Below, piece by piece: positions 1 through 5,077 of a DNA stretch of 5,077 bases. How positions within the stretch are numbered: position 1 is the first letter of the stretch; the number at the start of each line of letters is the position of its first letter. The position numbers and the translations under genes were made by a program. Below the pieces are notes generated by a model that did no database searches, was not told the origin of the DNA, and worked only from the letters and a program-made list of their open reading frames with translations. Source of the DNA: Methylophilales bacterium UBA4017 (GTDB lineage: Bacteria; Pseudomonadota; Gammaproteobacteria; Burkholderiales; Methylophilaceae); the NCBI GenBank assembly GCA_002384685.1, contig DGAZ01000023.1, positions 1 to 5,077 of the forward strand, read 5' to 3'.

Positions 1-139
1 CCCACTTAACCGATTCCATGATGTTTGATTTACCGCAACCATTTGGCCCGACAATACCGGCTAATTGCCCATCAAGCTTTATCGTTGTTGGGTCAACAAA
101 GGTTTTAAATCCTGCGAGTTTTATTTGTCTAAGTTTCAA
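1..139 (-). CDS. smc: Chromosome segregation ATPase SMC, N-terminal part (runs off left edge)
   Basis: This is the first 46 codons of an SMC protein, read leftwards off the window. SMC forms the DNA-binding ATPase arms of the bacterial condensin (Smc-ScpAB) that compacts and separates chromosomes in the cytoplasm. The sequence shows the SMC opening: KLAGFKTFVDPTT near residues 7-19, then the Walker A loop GPNGCGKSN at 31-39, followed by IMESVKW, where the family usually has a variant of IIDAVRWVMGE. The C in GPNGCGKSN is usual in proteobacterial SMC. The start is taken as TTG (137-139), because it gives the standard N-terminal length. An in-frame stop lies four codons upstream, with only ATT and ATA as other possible starts. 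No clear Shine-Dalgarno is seen. It is divergent from queF. The call rests on the N-terminus alone; RecF/RecN-like ATPases have different flanking residues. Confidence 0.92.
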   Translation of the reverse strand, partial: MKLRQIKLAGFKTFVDPTTIKLDGQLAGIVGPNGCGKSNIMESVKW

Positions 140-185
140 TATGTAAATTTATGTATTATTTTAGGAAAGTGTTTATTCAAAGCAG

Positions 186-191
186 TATAAT
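186..191 (+). promoter_or_regulatory. Possible -10 box for queF
   Basis: A perfect TATAAT lies 36 bases before the queF start codon in the 88-bp gap between the divergent smc and queF genes. No good -35 hexamer sits 16-18 bases upstream and there is no TG extension, so this may be chance in AT-rich DNA. No convincing smc promoter could be picked on the other strand. Confidence 0.3.
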
Positions 192-227
192 ATTTTTCTT
201 TTCAAATTATTAGATTATAGGATAAAT

Positions 228-674
228 ATGAGTGACCAGTCATTAGGCGGTAAACCCACAGCTCAACCCACCAAGCACTTAGAGGTTTTTGATAATCCTA
301 ACAAAAGCAGGGACTTTCATATCCACATGCAAATACCAGAATTTACCTGTCTTTGCCCTAAAACTGGGCAACCTGACTTTGCAACACTCTACCTAGATTA
401 TATCCCCGATGAACGCTGTGTGGAACTAAAAAGTCTTAAACTTTACATATGGTCATTTAGGGACGAAGGCTGCTTCCATGAAGCAGTTACCAACAGTATT
501 TTAGATGATTTGGTGGCGGCAACGAATCCAAGATACATGAAGCTTACCGCTAAGTTTTTTGTTAGGGGTGGTGTCTTTACTAACGTTGTAGCAGAGCATA
601 GAAAAAATGGCTGGAAACCCCAGGAACGAATAGATTTAAACCAGTTTCCAATGGACTCGAATACGCGAGGCTAA
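228..674 (+). CDS. queF: NADPH-dependent 7-cyano-7-deazaguanine (preQ0) reductase QueF, short type
   Basis: QueF reduces the nitrile of preQ0 to the amine preQ1 with two NADPH, the step before insertion into tRNA in queuosine synthesis. It is a cytoplasmic T-fold enzyme. At 148 residues this is the single-domain (YkvM-like) form, not the roughly 280-residue tandem form of E. coli. The family signature is intact: the nucleophilic Cys is C43 in CLCPKTGQPDFA (41-52), the general acid Asp is D50, the NADPH-binding motif ELKSLKLY is at 66-73, and the substrate-binding His-Glu pair is H84-E85 in FHE. FFVRGGVFTNV (110-120) is the conserved C-terminal strand region. The ATG is preceded by AGGA at 219-222 with 5-base spacing, which fixes the start. 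C99 of the Bacillus enzyme, which forms a disulfide with the catalytic Cys, aligns with V87. No other queuosine gene is in view, so it appears to be a lone gene between smc and a tRNA. Confidence 0.96.
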   Translation: MSDQSLGGKPTAQPTKHLEVFDNPNKSRDFHIHMQIPEFTCLCPKTGQPDFATLYLDYIPDERCVELKSLKLYIWSFRDEGCFHEAVTNSILDDLVAATNPRYMKLTAKFFVRGGVFTNVVAEHRKNGWKPQERIDLNQFPMDSNTRG

Positions 675-687
675 GATAACTTACTTA

Positions 688-716
688 TTGACATAAGCCT
701 TATAGATAATTAATAT
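688..716 (+). promoter_or_regulatory. Likely sigma70 promoter of the tRNA-Ala gene
   Basis: A perfect TTGACA (688-693) is followed by a 17-base spacer and TAATAT (711-716), which matches TATAAT at 4 of 6 positions. Transcription would begin near 723, giving a leader of about 7 bases before the tRNA at 730, which is normal for a tRNA gene. The promoter lies just after the queF stop, so the tRNA need not depend on queF transcription. Confidence 0.6.
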
Positions 717-729
717 CAGCATCTCTTGT

Positions 730-805
730 GGGGGTATAGCTCAGCTGGGAGAGCATCTGGATGGCATTCAGAGGGTCAGCGGTTCGATCCCGCTTACCTC
801 CACCA
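730..805 (+). tRNA. tRNA-Ala(GGC), CCA end encoded
   Basis: The 76-base gene folds into a full cloverleaf. The acceptor stem GGGGGTA (730-736) pairs with TACCTCC (795-801) and includes the G3:U70 wobble that marks alanine tRNAs. The D stem is GCTC/GAGC (739-742 with 751-754). The anticodon stem is TCTGG/TCAGA with one G:U pair, the anticodon loop is ATGGCAT (761-767) and the anticodon is GGC (763-765), which reads GCC and GCU. The T arm is AGCGG/CCGCT with loop TTCGATC (783-789). The discriminator is A802 and CCA is encoded at 803-805. The gene stands alone, with no rRNA or second tRNA beside it. Although it neighbours queF, this tRNA is not a queuosine substrate (Q occurs at G34 of GUN anticodons). 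No clear terminator hairpin follows in 806-841. Confidence 0.98.
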
Positions 806-841
806 ATTCTTTGATCAAATAGGCCTTAGATTGTCCGTTTA

Positions 842-1663
842 TTATTCTTTAATAAATCGTAAAGTCATTCGATCCGACTCACCAATTGATATAATATCTG
901 CCTTATTATCATCTTCAACCCCCCTTAAGCTGGGTAGCAAATTCCATACACCCTTTGGGTGATCAGCAGTATCTTTAGGATTTGCATTGATTTCGGATTT
1001 AGCATCAAGCTTGAATCCGGCATCTGTTGCCATCTGAATAACATATTCTTCTGTCATATAACCACTTTCAATTTGTTTATCTAAGGGCGTTCCTACCTTT
1101 GCTCTGTGCTCTACTACTCCAAGAACTCCTCCAGACTTAAGGGCTTTTGCAAAACCAGCAAACATCGCTTCAGCTGATCCTGCTTTCGCCCAATTATGAA
1201 CGTTTCTAAATGTAAGAACCATATCAACAGGGCCATTCGGAGAAAATTCAGGTTGTTTTGGGTTAAAATGAATCCAACGGAGTTGGTCGTAAATATCAGG
1301 ATTTTTTCCCATCTTTTCTTTAAATGCTCGTTCTAATTTAACAAAGTAAGGATTTATTTTTTCATGCAGTTCTAGGGAGGTATAAGAGTACTGCCCTTTA
1401 TTACGCATCAGGGGAGCTAAAATCTCTGTATACCAACCATATCCTGGAGTAATTTCAACAACAGACTGTTCTGGATTCAGGCCAAAAAAGAGTAATGTTT
1501 CTTTTGGATGGCGATATTTATCACGCTCAACATAAGAAGGCGTTCTATGTTCAGCCTCTAGGGCTTTATCAATAAGCTGACTAGTATCTGAATTACCACA
1601 ACCAAGTAATATTGTTAAAAAGAATAAAATAGAAAAAAGTTTATATAATTTATTATTTGTCAT
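842..1663 (-). CDS. Exported lipoprotein with class I SAM-methyltransferase fold (COG4798-like)
   Basis: This 273-residue protein begins with a lipoprotein signal peptide. It has a basic n-region (MTNNKLYK), a hydrophobic core LFSILFFLTILL (9-20), then lipobox LLGC with the acylated Cys at C22. Residue +2 is Gly, so outer-membrane sorting is expected. The rest resembles the COG4798 group of predicted methyltransferases: motif I VVEITPGYGWYTEIL (68-82) for SAM binding, the motif IV region DMVLTFRNVHNW (147-158), GGVLGVVEHRA (178-188), and the closing SDRMTLRF typical of this family. The substrate is unknown. SAM is not known to be supplied outside the cytoplasm, so catalysis there is uncertain. 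The ATG has no clear Shine-Dalgarno, but moving it would lose the signal peptide. The gene is divergent from ggt, 101 bp away, and its stop is 36 bp from the tRNA end. The family call is by motif recognition, not by search. Confidence 0.82.
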   Translation of the reverse strand: MTNNKLYKLFSILFFLTILLGCGNSDTSQLIDKALEAEHRTPSYVERDKYRHPKETLLFFGLNPEQSVVEITPGYGWYTEILAPLMRNKGQYSYTSLELHEKINPYFVKLERAFKEKMGKNPDIYDQLRWIHFNPKQPEFSPNGPVDMVLTFRNVHNWAKAGSAEAMFAGFAKALKSGGVLGVVEHRAKVGTPLDKQIESGYMTEEYVIQMATDAGFKLDAKSEINANPKDTADHPKGVWNLLPSLRGVEDDNKADIISIGESDRMTLRFIKE

Positions 1664-1764
1664 GTTTATGTAAATAAGAATTTGAGGGTTAAAGTAAAAT
1701 AATCAAATATGATTCTAAAAAATATATTAATGAATTACCAATCAAAAACAAGGCTTTTTATTAA
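1664..1764. promoter_or_regulatory. Divergent intergenic region between the lipoprotein gene and ggt
   Basis: Both genes must be transcribed outward from this 101-bp, very AT-rich gap. Several TATAAT-like words are present, such as TATGAT at 1708-1713 and TATATT at 1723-1728 on the plus strand, but none pairs with a good -35 at 16-18 bases, so no promoter can be fixed. For ggt the only ribosome-site candidate is AAGG around 1750-1753, with a long spacing of about 11 bases to the ATG. Confidence 0.4.
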
Positions 1765-3462
1765 ATGAAGACATACAAAATTTCTGAGCATTGGCTTTCT
1801 CTATTATTTATATTATTTTATTCTGGAAGTATTTTCCCCAATGAATTAATTCAATCCGAGGGGGCAGTTGTAACTTCGAATGCTCTGGCAACTGAAGCAG
1901 GAGAAAAAATTTTAGCTGAAGGTGGTAACGCCTACGATGCTGCTACAACAATTAGTGCGATGCTTTCTGTTGTAGAGCCATTTGCGTCAGGCCTTGGAGG
2001 GGGTGCATTCTGGTTAATATATGATGCGAAAAGTAAAAAATATACGATGCTAGATGCCAGAGAGACTGCTCCACTGCAATCTTATAAAAATATGTATCTA
2101 GATGAAAATGAGAACGTTATAAAAAATATGTCTACGCTTGGACCATTGTCTGCAGGAATACCAGGCATCCCTGCGGTATTAAGCTACGTCAATGATAAAT
2201 ATGGTTCAAAAAAATTAAGTACCCTTTTAGCTCCTGCCTATAAGGCAGCGATTAATGGATTTCCTGTAAATGAAAGATATTTAAAAGGTGCAAAATATAA
2301 AAAGAAATGGCTGAAAAAATATAAAGAAACGGAAGCAATTTTTTTACATAAAGGCGAAGTGCCAAAAAAAGGATGGATCTTAAAACAAACTGATCTAGCA
2401 AGGACGATTAAAAAATTAATGAAGGATGGCCACAGAAGTTTTTACACAGGAAGCTTTGCTAAAAAAATGGTTGAATCTGTTCAAAATCATGGCGGTATTT
2501 GGAGCGAAGAAGATTTAAATAGATATAAAGTTCTTGAGCGAGAACCAGTTCGATCTACCTACAAAGGTATTTCAATTATCGCTCCTGGACTCCCATCCTC
2601 AGGAGGCTTAGTTCTTTCCAATGCCCTAAATATATTAGCAGGATATGAATTGGATAAACTTAGTCCTACCACCCAAAAACATTTAATTATTGAGTCTCTA
2701 AGGCGAGCGTATTATGAAAGAGCTTTAAAAATGGGAGACCCAGATTTTATGGATAATACCCTTGAATATCTTTTAACTCCTAGTTATGCAGCAAAACAAA
2801 GAGAAAATCTTAATATTAATTATGCAACAGATAATCAAACTCTCGAGTTTGCTGACCCTCCATACCAGGGGCAAGGTAACGATACAACGCATTTTGCAGT
2901 AATCGATAAATTTGGTAATCGTGTTGCAGTTACTCAATCTATCAACTTTTGGTTTGGGTCTGCTTTTGTTCCCAAAGGGAGCGGTGTTTTGTTGAATAAT
3001 GAAATGGATGATTTTTCTATCAAGCCTGGAGCTGAGAATGGTTATGGATTAATTGGATATGACGCTAATGCAGTGGAGCCTAGAAAAAGGATGTTATCCA
3101 GTATGACACCAACTTTTCTTGAATCAGATCGAGGCTTCGTAATTTTAGGAACCCCCGGGGGCTCAAGGATTATAAGTATGATTCTCCTTGCAACATTAGA
3201 ATGGGTAAATGGAGGAGATGCTAAGTCTATGGTCTCTTTGCCAAGATTTCATCATCAATATCATCCAGATTATGTTCTCTATGAGGAAGAAGCATTTATA
3301 TCGAGCGAGATCGATGAATTGGAAAGTATGGGACATATATTTAAAAAATCAAATAGGCAGTTTGGTAATATGCAAATAATTTCTTGGGATCAAGAAAATA
3401 ATAAAATTGAAGTTGCCTCTGACCCAAGGGGAAAAGAAAAAAGCCGTGAAGAAGTATATTGA
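1765..3462 (+). CDS. ggt: Gamma-glutamyltransferase (gamma-glutamyltranspeptidase) precursor, periplasmic
   Basis: GGT cleaves or transfers the gamma-glutamyl group of glutathione and related compounds in the periplasm. The 565-residue precursor is close to the usual length (E. coli 580). A basic n-region and hydrophobic stretch (LSLLFILFYSGSIF, 11-24) form a signal peptide; the cleavage site is unclear. The large-subunit region carries the substrate-carboxylate Arg R99 (DARETAP), the GLGGGAFW loop (76-83) and LPSSGG (276-281). Self-cleavage should occur between D373 and the catalytic Thr T374 (codon 2884-2886) in NDTTHFAVID, releasing a 192-residue small subunit. That subunit has N394, NNEMDDFS (411-418), S445-S446 in MLSSMTPT and the oxyanion loop TPGGSRI (463-469). 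The lid loop with Y427 (E. coli Y444) is present. The E. coli T409 position is S392, a conservative change. All key residues are there, so it should be active. It is monocistronic; the next gene is convergent. Confidence 0.96.
   Translation: MKTYKISEHWLSLLFILFYSGSIFPNELIQSEGAVVTSNALATEAGEKILAEGGNAYDAATTISAMLSVVEPFASGLGGGAFWLIYDAKSKKYTMLDARETAPLQSYKNMYLDENENVIKNMSTLGPLSAGIPGIPAVLSYVNDKYGSKKLSTLLAPAYKAAINGFPVNERYLKGAKYKKKWLKKYKETEAIFLHKGEVPKKGWILKQTDLARTIKKLMKDGHRSFYTGSFAKKMVESVQNHGGIWSEEDLNRYKVLEREPVRSTYKGISIIAPGLPSSGGLVLSNALNILAGYELDKLSPTTQKHLIIESLRRAYYERALKMGDPDFMDNTLEYLLTPSYAAKQRENLNINYATDNQTLEFADPPYQGQGNDTTHFAVIDKFGNRVAVTQSINFWFGSAFVPKGSGVLLNNEMDDFSIKPGAENGYGLIGYDANAVEPRKRMLSSMTPTFLESDRGFVILGTPGGSRIISMILLATLEWVNGGDAKSMVSLPRFHHQYHPDYVLYEEEAFISSEIDELESMGHIFKKSNRQFGNMQIISWDQENNKIEVASDPRGKEKSREEVY
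2884..3459 (+). other. ggt: Predicted GGT small (catalytic) subunit after autoprocessing
   Basis: By alignment with characterised GGTs, cleavage before the first Thr of TTHFAVID gives a 192-residue small subunit whose N-terminal Thr is the nucleophile. The spacing from this Thr to N394, D416, Y427 and S445-S446 is the same as in E. coli (constant offset of 17 residues), which supports the site. Confidence 0.85.
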
Positions 3463-3469
3463 TAAATGT

Positions 3470-3487
3470 CTTATAGCTTTTTATAAG
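3470..3487. terminator. Weak AT-rich hairpin after ggt, possible terminator
   Basis: CTTATA (3470-3475) and TATAAG (3482-3487) form a 6-bp inverted repeat with a 6-base loop, starting 8 bases after the ggt stop. The stem is AT-rich and neither side is followed by a clean U tract, so it would be a poor intrinsic terminator. Its place between two convergent genes is what makes it plausible. Confidence 0.25.
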
Positions 3488-3495
3488 GCTTTACA

Positions 3496-3528
3496 TAGAG
3501 GTTTATAGAGCAACTAAGCTTACCTCTA
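3496..3528. repeat. 7-bp inverted repeat between convergent ggt and cyclo-ligase genes
   Basis: TAGAGGT (3496-3502) and ACCTCTA (3522-3528) are perfect complements separated by 19 bases, with a short AGC/GCT pairing possible inside. It lies 8 bases beyond the stop of the minus-strand gene (3537) and could help end transcripts from either side. No U tract follows on either strand, so the role is a guess. Confidence 0.3.
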
Positions 3529-3536
3529 CCAACTAC

Positions 3537-4103
3537 CTAAAAAGAATAGTTTTTATTGGGAGTAACGCAGCACGTCAAAGGGATATCATGTTCGTTTGTA
3601 TCTTCTATGAGCTCGCAAGGCTTAAAAAGGCTGATGCCAATTTTTTTTACATCCTTATGTAAAGAAGCAAAAAAACGATCGTAAAAACCTTTTCCATAGC
3701 CCACTCGATAGCCTTTCAGATCAAAGGCTAAAAGTGGCGTAATTACTAGATCAATCTTATCGTTTTCTATCCAAATTGGATTAATTGGTTCGGTAATATT
3801 GTATTTAGCTTGTTTGGTTATGGTATCTGGACTGAATGCTGCATTTCTCATTGTCCCCTCTTTAAAATTACTCACAGGGATAACAACCTTTATATTATTT
3901 TTCCAACAATACTGAACGATTGGTAAAGTATTAATTTCATCCTTTGTATGGATTGGTAAAAAGCAATGGATAAATTTAAGCTCATATTTTTTTATAAGCT
4001 CGATTGTATTTTGAATGAGAAGTGATGAATTTTCTTCAAATTCTGATGAAGATAGATCTTGACGCTTTTTCAAATATATTTTCCTTGCGGTATCTTTTTT
4101 CAA
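3537..4103 (-). CDS. 5-formyltetrahydrofolate cyclo-ligase (5,10-methenyl-THF synthetase)
   Basis: This cytoplasmic enzyme uses ATP to convert 5-formyl-THF to 5,10-methenyl-THF, returning stored folate to the active one-carbon pool (E. coli YgfA/FAU1 family). From the TTG at 4101-4103 it is 188 residues, the usual size. It opens MKKDTARKIYLKKRQDLS, the normal family N-terminus with conserved basic residues at 7-14. The signature TPLLAFDLKGYRVGYGKG, followed by FYDRF, spans 122-144 and holds the ATP/Mg loop. EP (105-106) and HDIPL (172-176) are also typical. The frame stays open upstream to a GTG at 4164-4166, giving 209 residues, but the added 21 residues do not look like this family. The TTG has no Shine-Dalgarno; it overlaps the stop of a short leader ORF (TTGA), so coupled translation is possible. 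It lies downstream of panB on the same strand and is probably co-transcribed. The function is secure; the start is not. Confidence 0.93.
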   Translation of the reverse strand: MKKDTARKIYLKKRQDLSSSEFEENSSLLIQNTIELIKKYELKFIHCFLPIHTKDEINTLPIVQYCWKNNIKVVIPVSNFKEGTMRNAAFSPDTITKQAKYNITEPINPIWIENDKIDLVITPLLAFDLKGYRVGYGKGFYDRFFASLHKDVKKIGISLFKPCELIEDTNEHDIPLTCCVTPNKNYSF

Positions 4104-4156
4104 AATAATATAGGAAAGAGAGGGTAACAAGTCAGATTGTATAAATTTATTATCAT
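4100..4156 (-). CDS. Possible 18-residue leader peptide ORF overlapping the cyclo-ligase start
   Basis: An ATG at 4154-4156 opens an 18-codon ORF (MIINLYNLTCYPLFPILF) that ends in TGA at 4100-4102, overlapping the TTG start of the cyclo-ligase as TTGA. An AGAGGG lies 9 bases before the ATG, a better ribosome site than the TTG or the alternative GTG has. It could load ribosomes for coupled translation. It may equally be chance: the peptide has no recognised relatives and no run of codons for a regulatory amino acid. Confidence 0.22.
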   Translation of the reverse strand: MIINLYNLTCYPLFPILF

Positions 4157-4199
4157 CCCTTATCACCCTCTATATCAACTTCCTCAAATTAAATATTTC

Positions 4200-5012
4200 T
4201 TATTTTAGTTGATCCTTACCCGGAGCATAAGTTTCTGCTGCTCCTGGGAATGCTCCTGAATGCACATCTGCTGCGAACTGATTTACAGCATCCTTGATAA
4301 GTTCGGCTCCATTCATGTATGTTCTTACGAATTTAGGCTTGAAGTCTGTAGAAAATCCTAGCATATCTTGAAGAACCAGTGCTTGCCCATCTACGTCCAG
4401 TCCTGCTCCGACACCGACTACTGGGATAGAAACTGCGTCTCTAACCGCGGCACCTACGTGCTGTGGAACAGCTTCTAAAACGATTGCGATACATCCAAGC
4501 TTATCAAGTTTTTTAGCTTCCTCAATAAGCCTAAGCTCACTTTCTACAGTTTTTCCTTGGGCTTTAAATCCACCGATTGCATTGTGGTGAGATGGTGTAA
4601 GGCCAATGTGTCCGATTGTGGGAATACCTGATCGAGAAAGATGAGCGTAGAGCTCTTCGTTTCCATCAAGACCTTCTATCTTAAGTGCATTTGCTCCAGC
4701 CTTGATTAGGATTTCAACGTTATCCATTGTCTCTTTCATCCCTTTTGAATTACTCATGAAAGGCATAGCAGCAATAAGGAATTTGTCTTTTGCTCCTTTT
4801 TTTACTGCCCTGGTGTGCATCGCAATAGTTTCCACATCAGAACTCATTGTATTTTCATGCCCATGCATCACCATAGACGAACAATCACCAATTAAAATAC
4901 CGTTTACGTCTGTTTCACTAAGAATTTTTGCGCTCCAGTAGTCGTAAGAAGTAACAACTATAATTTTCTTTCCTTCTGCTTTTAACTGTTTGAAATTTTC
5001 TAATACGCTCAT
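4200..5012 (-). CDS. panB: 3-methyl-2-oxobutanoate hydroxymethyltransferase (ketopantoate hydroxymethyltransferase)
   Basis: PanB adds a hydroxymethyl group from 5,10-methylene-THF to 2-oxoisovalerate, the first step towards pantothenate and coenzyme A. It is a cytoplasmic TIM-barrel enzyme. The 270 residues match the family length and order: TSYDYWSAKI (21-30), IGDCSSMVMHG (41-51) with the Mg ligand D43, MPFMS (83-87), KIEG (111-114) with K111 and E113, GHIGLTP (134-140), VLEAVP (178-183) with the catalytic Glu E180, VVGVGAG (198-204) and KPKFVR (225-230). Two near-invariant positions differ. The second Mg ligand (E. coli D84) is A82, and the Ser after the first Asp (E. coli S46) is C44. The tail ends in ETYAPGKDQLK rather than the usual EHSF. 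The ATG has a good AGGA with 7-base spacing. The cyclo-ligase follows; panC is not in view. A divergent PanB paralogue with altered activity cannot be excluded. Confidence 0.92.
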   Translation of the reverse strand: MSVLENFKQLKAEGKKIIVVTSYDYWSAKILSETDVNGILIGDCSSMVMHGHENTMSSDVETIAMHTRAVKKGAKDKFLIAAMPFMSNSKGMKETMDNVEILIKAGANALKIEGLDGNEELYAHLSRSGIPTIGHIGLTPSHHNAIGGFKAQGKTVESELRLIEEAKKLDKLGCIAIVLEAVPQHVGAAVRDAVSIPVVGVGAGLDVDGQALVLQDMLGFSTDFKPKFVRTYMNGAELIKDAVNQFAADVHSGAFPGAAETYAPGKDQLK

Positions 5013-5077
5013 GATCTTTTCCTTTAATTATTAAATTTATGGTGACGATTAACCATGAGCAACTCAACATATTTAAA
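5013..5077. other. Upstream region of panB; possible edge of a neighbouring gene
   Basis: Two readings are possible and neither can be settled here. On the minus strand, one frame is open from 5077 for 17 codons to a TAA at 5024-5026 and could be the tail of a gene upstream of panB in the same operon. On the plus strand, an ATG at 5055-5057 (MSNSTYL...) is preceded 9 bases earlier by GGTGA and could start a divergent gene. The panB ribosome site (AAAGGAAAAG, read on the minus strand) is the only firm element. No good panB promoter is seen. Confidence 0.3.

Noticed and set aside
675..841. Search for an intrinsic terminator after queF or after the tRNA
   Set aside because: No GC-rich stem followed by a T run was found on either strand. 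The small TTATT/AATAA palindrome near 842-854 is too weak and lies in coding sequence.
868..887. TTCGATCC...ACCAATT resembling the 3' end of the tRNA-Ala (783-808), as an integration att site would
   Set aside because: The spacing between the two matched words differs (5 against 11 bases), no long direct repeat exists, and these bases encode the conserved SDRM end of the lipoprotein. No integrase is nearby. Chance similarity.
726..962. Plus-strand open frame of 78 codons over the tRNA and the end of the lipoprotein gene
   Set aside because: It covers the whole tRNA-Ala and runs antisense to the conserved C-terminus of the methyltransferase-fold protein. It has no ribosome site or recognisable domain.
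4104..4166. GTG start giving a 209-residue cyclo-ligase
   Set aside because: The extra 21 residues do not resemble the family, the AGAGG is directly adjacent to the GTG, and the conserved N-terminus begins at the TTG at 4101-4103. Kept only as an alternative.
4702..4941. Plus-strand open frame of 79 codons inside panB
   Set aside because: It is antisense to the conserved core of PanB and has no family features; a shadow of panB.
1..5077. CRISPR arrays, insertion sequences, toxin-antitoxin or phage-defence genes, riboswitches
   Set aside because: No repeated spacer-like units, transposase motifs, paired small toxin/antitoxin ORFs or long structured leaders are seen. Gaps are short and the genes are housekeeping or metabolic.

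Overview
The window looks like an ordinary, gene-dense piece of an AT-rich bacterial chromosome. A gammaproteobacterium is the best guess. The evidence is the SMC N-terminus (KLAGF near the start, FVDPTT and GPNGCGKSN following), a tRNA-Ala(GGC) almost identical in layout to the enterobacterial one with an encoded CCA end, and Gram-negative export signals (a lipobox and a periplasmic gamma-glutamyltransferase). No mobile element, CRISPR array, phage gene or defence gene is visible. The species cannot be named from this sequence.

Left part (1-805): the first 46 codons of smc run off the left edge on the minus strand. Across an 88-bp AT-rich gap lies queF on the plus strand, a short single-domain preQ0 reductase of the queuosine pathway. 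It is followed by a tRNA-Ala(GGC) gene with its own good -35 box.

Middle (842-3462): two genes for exported proteins diverge from a 101-bp gap. On the minus strand is a lipoprotein with a SAM-methyltransferase fold. On the plus strand is a complete gamma-glutamyltransferase precursor with its autoprocessing threonine and lid loop.

Right part (3537-5012): on the minus strand, panB (ketopantoate hydroxymethyltransferase) is followed closely by a 5-formyltetrahydrofolate cyclo-ligase gene. They probably form one transcription unit, and both act on folate one-carbon units: PanB consumes 5,10-methylene-THF, and the cyclo-ligase returns 5-formyl-THF to the active pool.

The points most worth a second look are these. 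An aspartate that binds Mg in known PanB enzymes is Ala here. The start of the cyclo-ligase gene is ambiguous: a TTG overlaps the stop of an 18-codon leader ORF. The methyltransferase-fold protein is exported to a compartment thought to lack SAM. I found no convincing new biological system.
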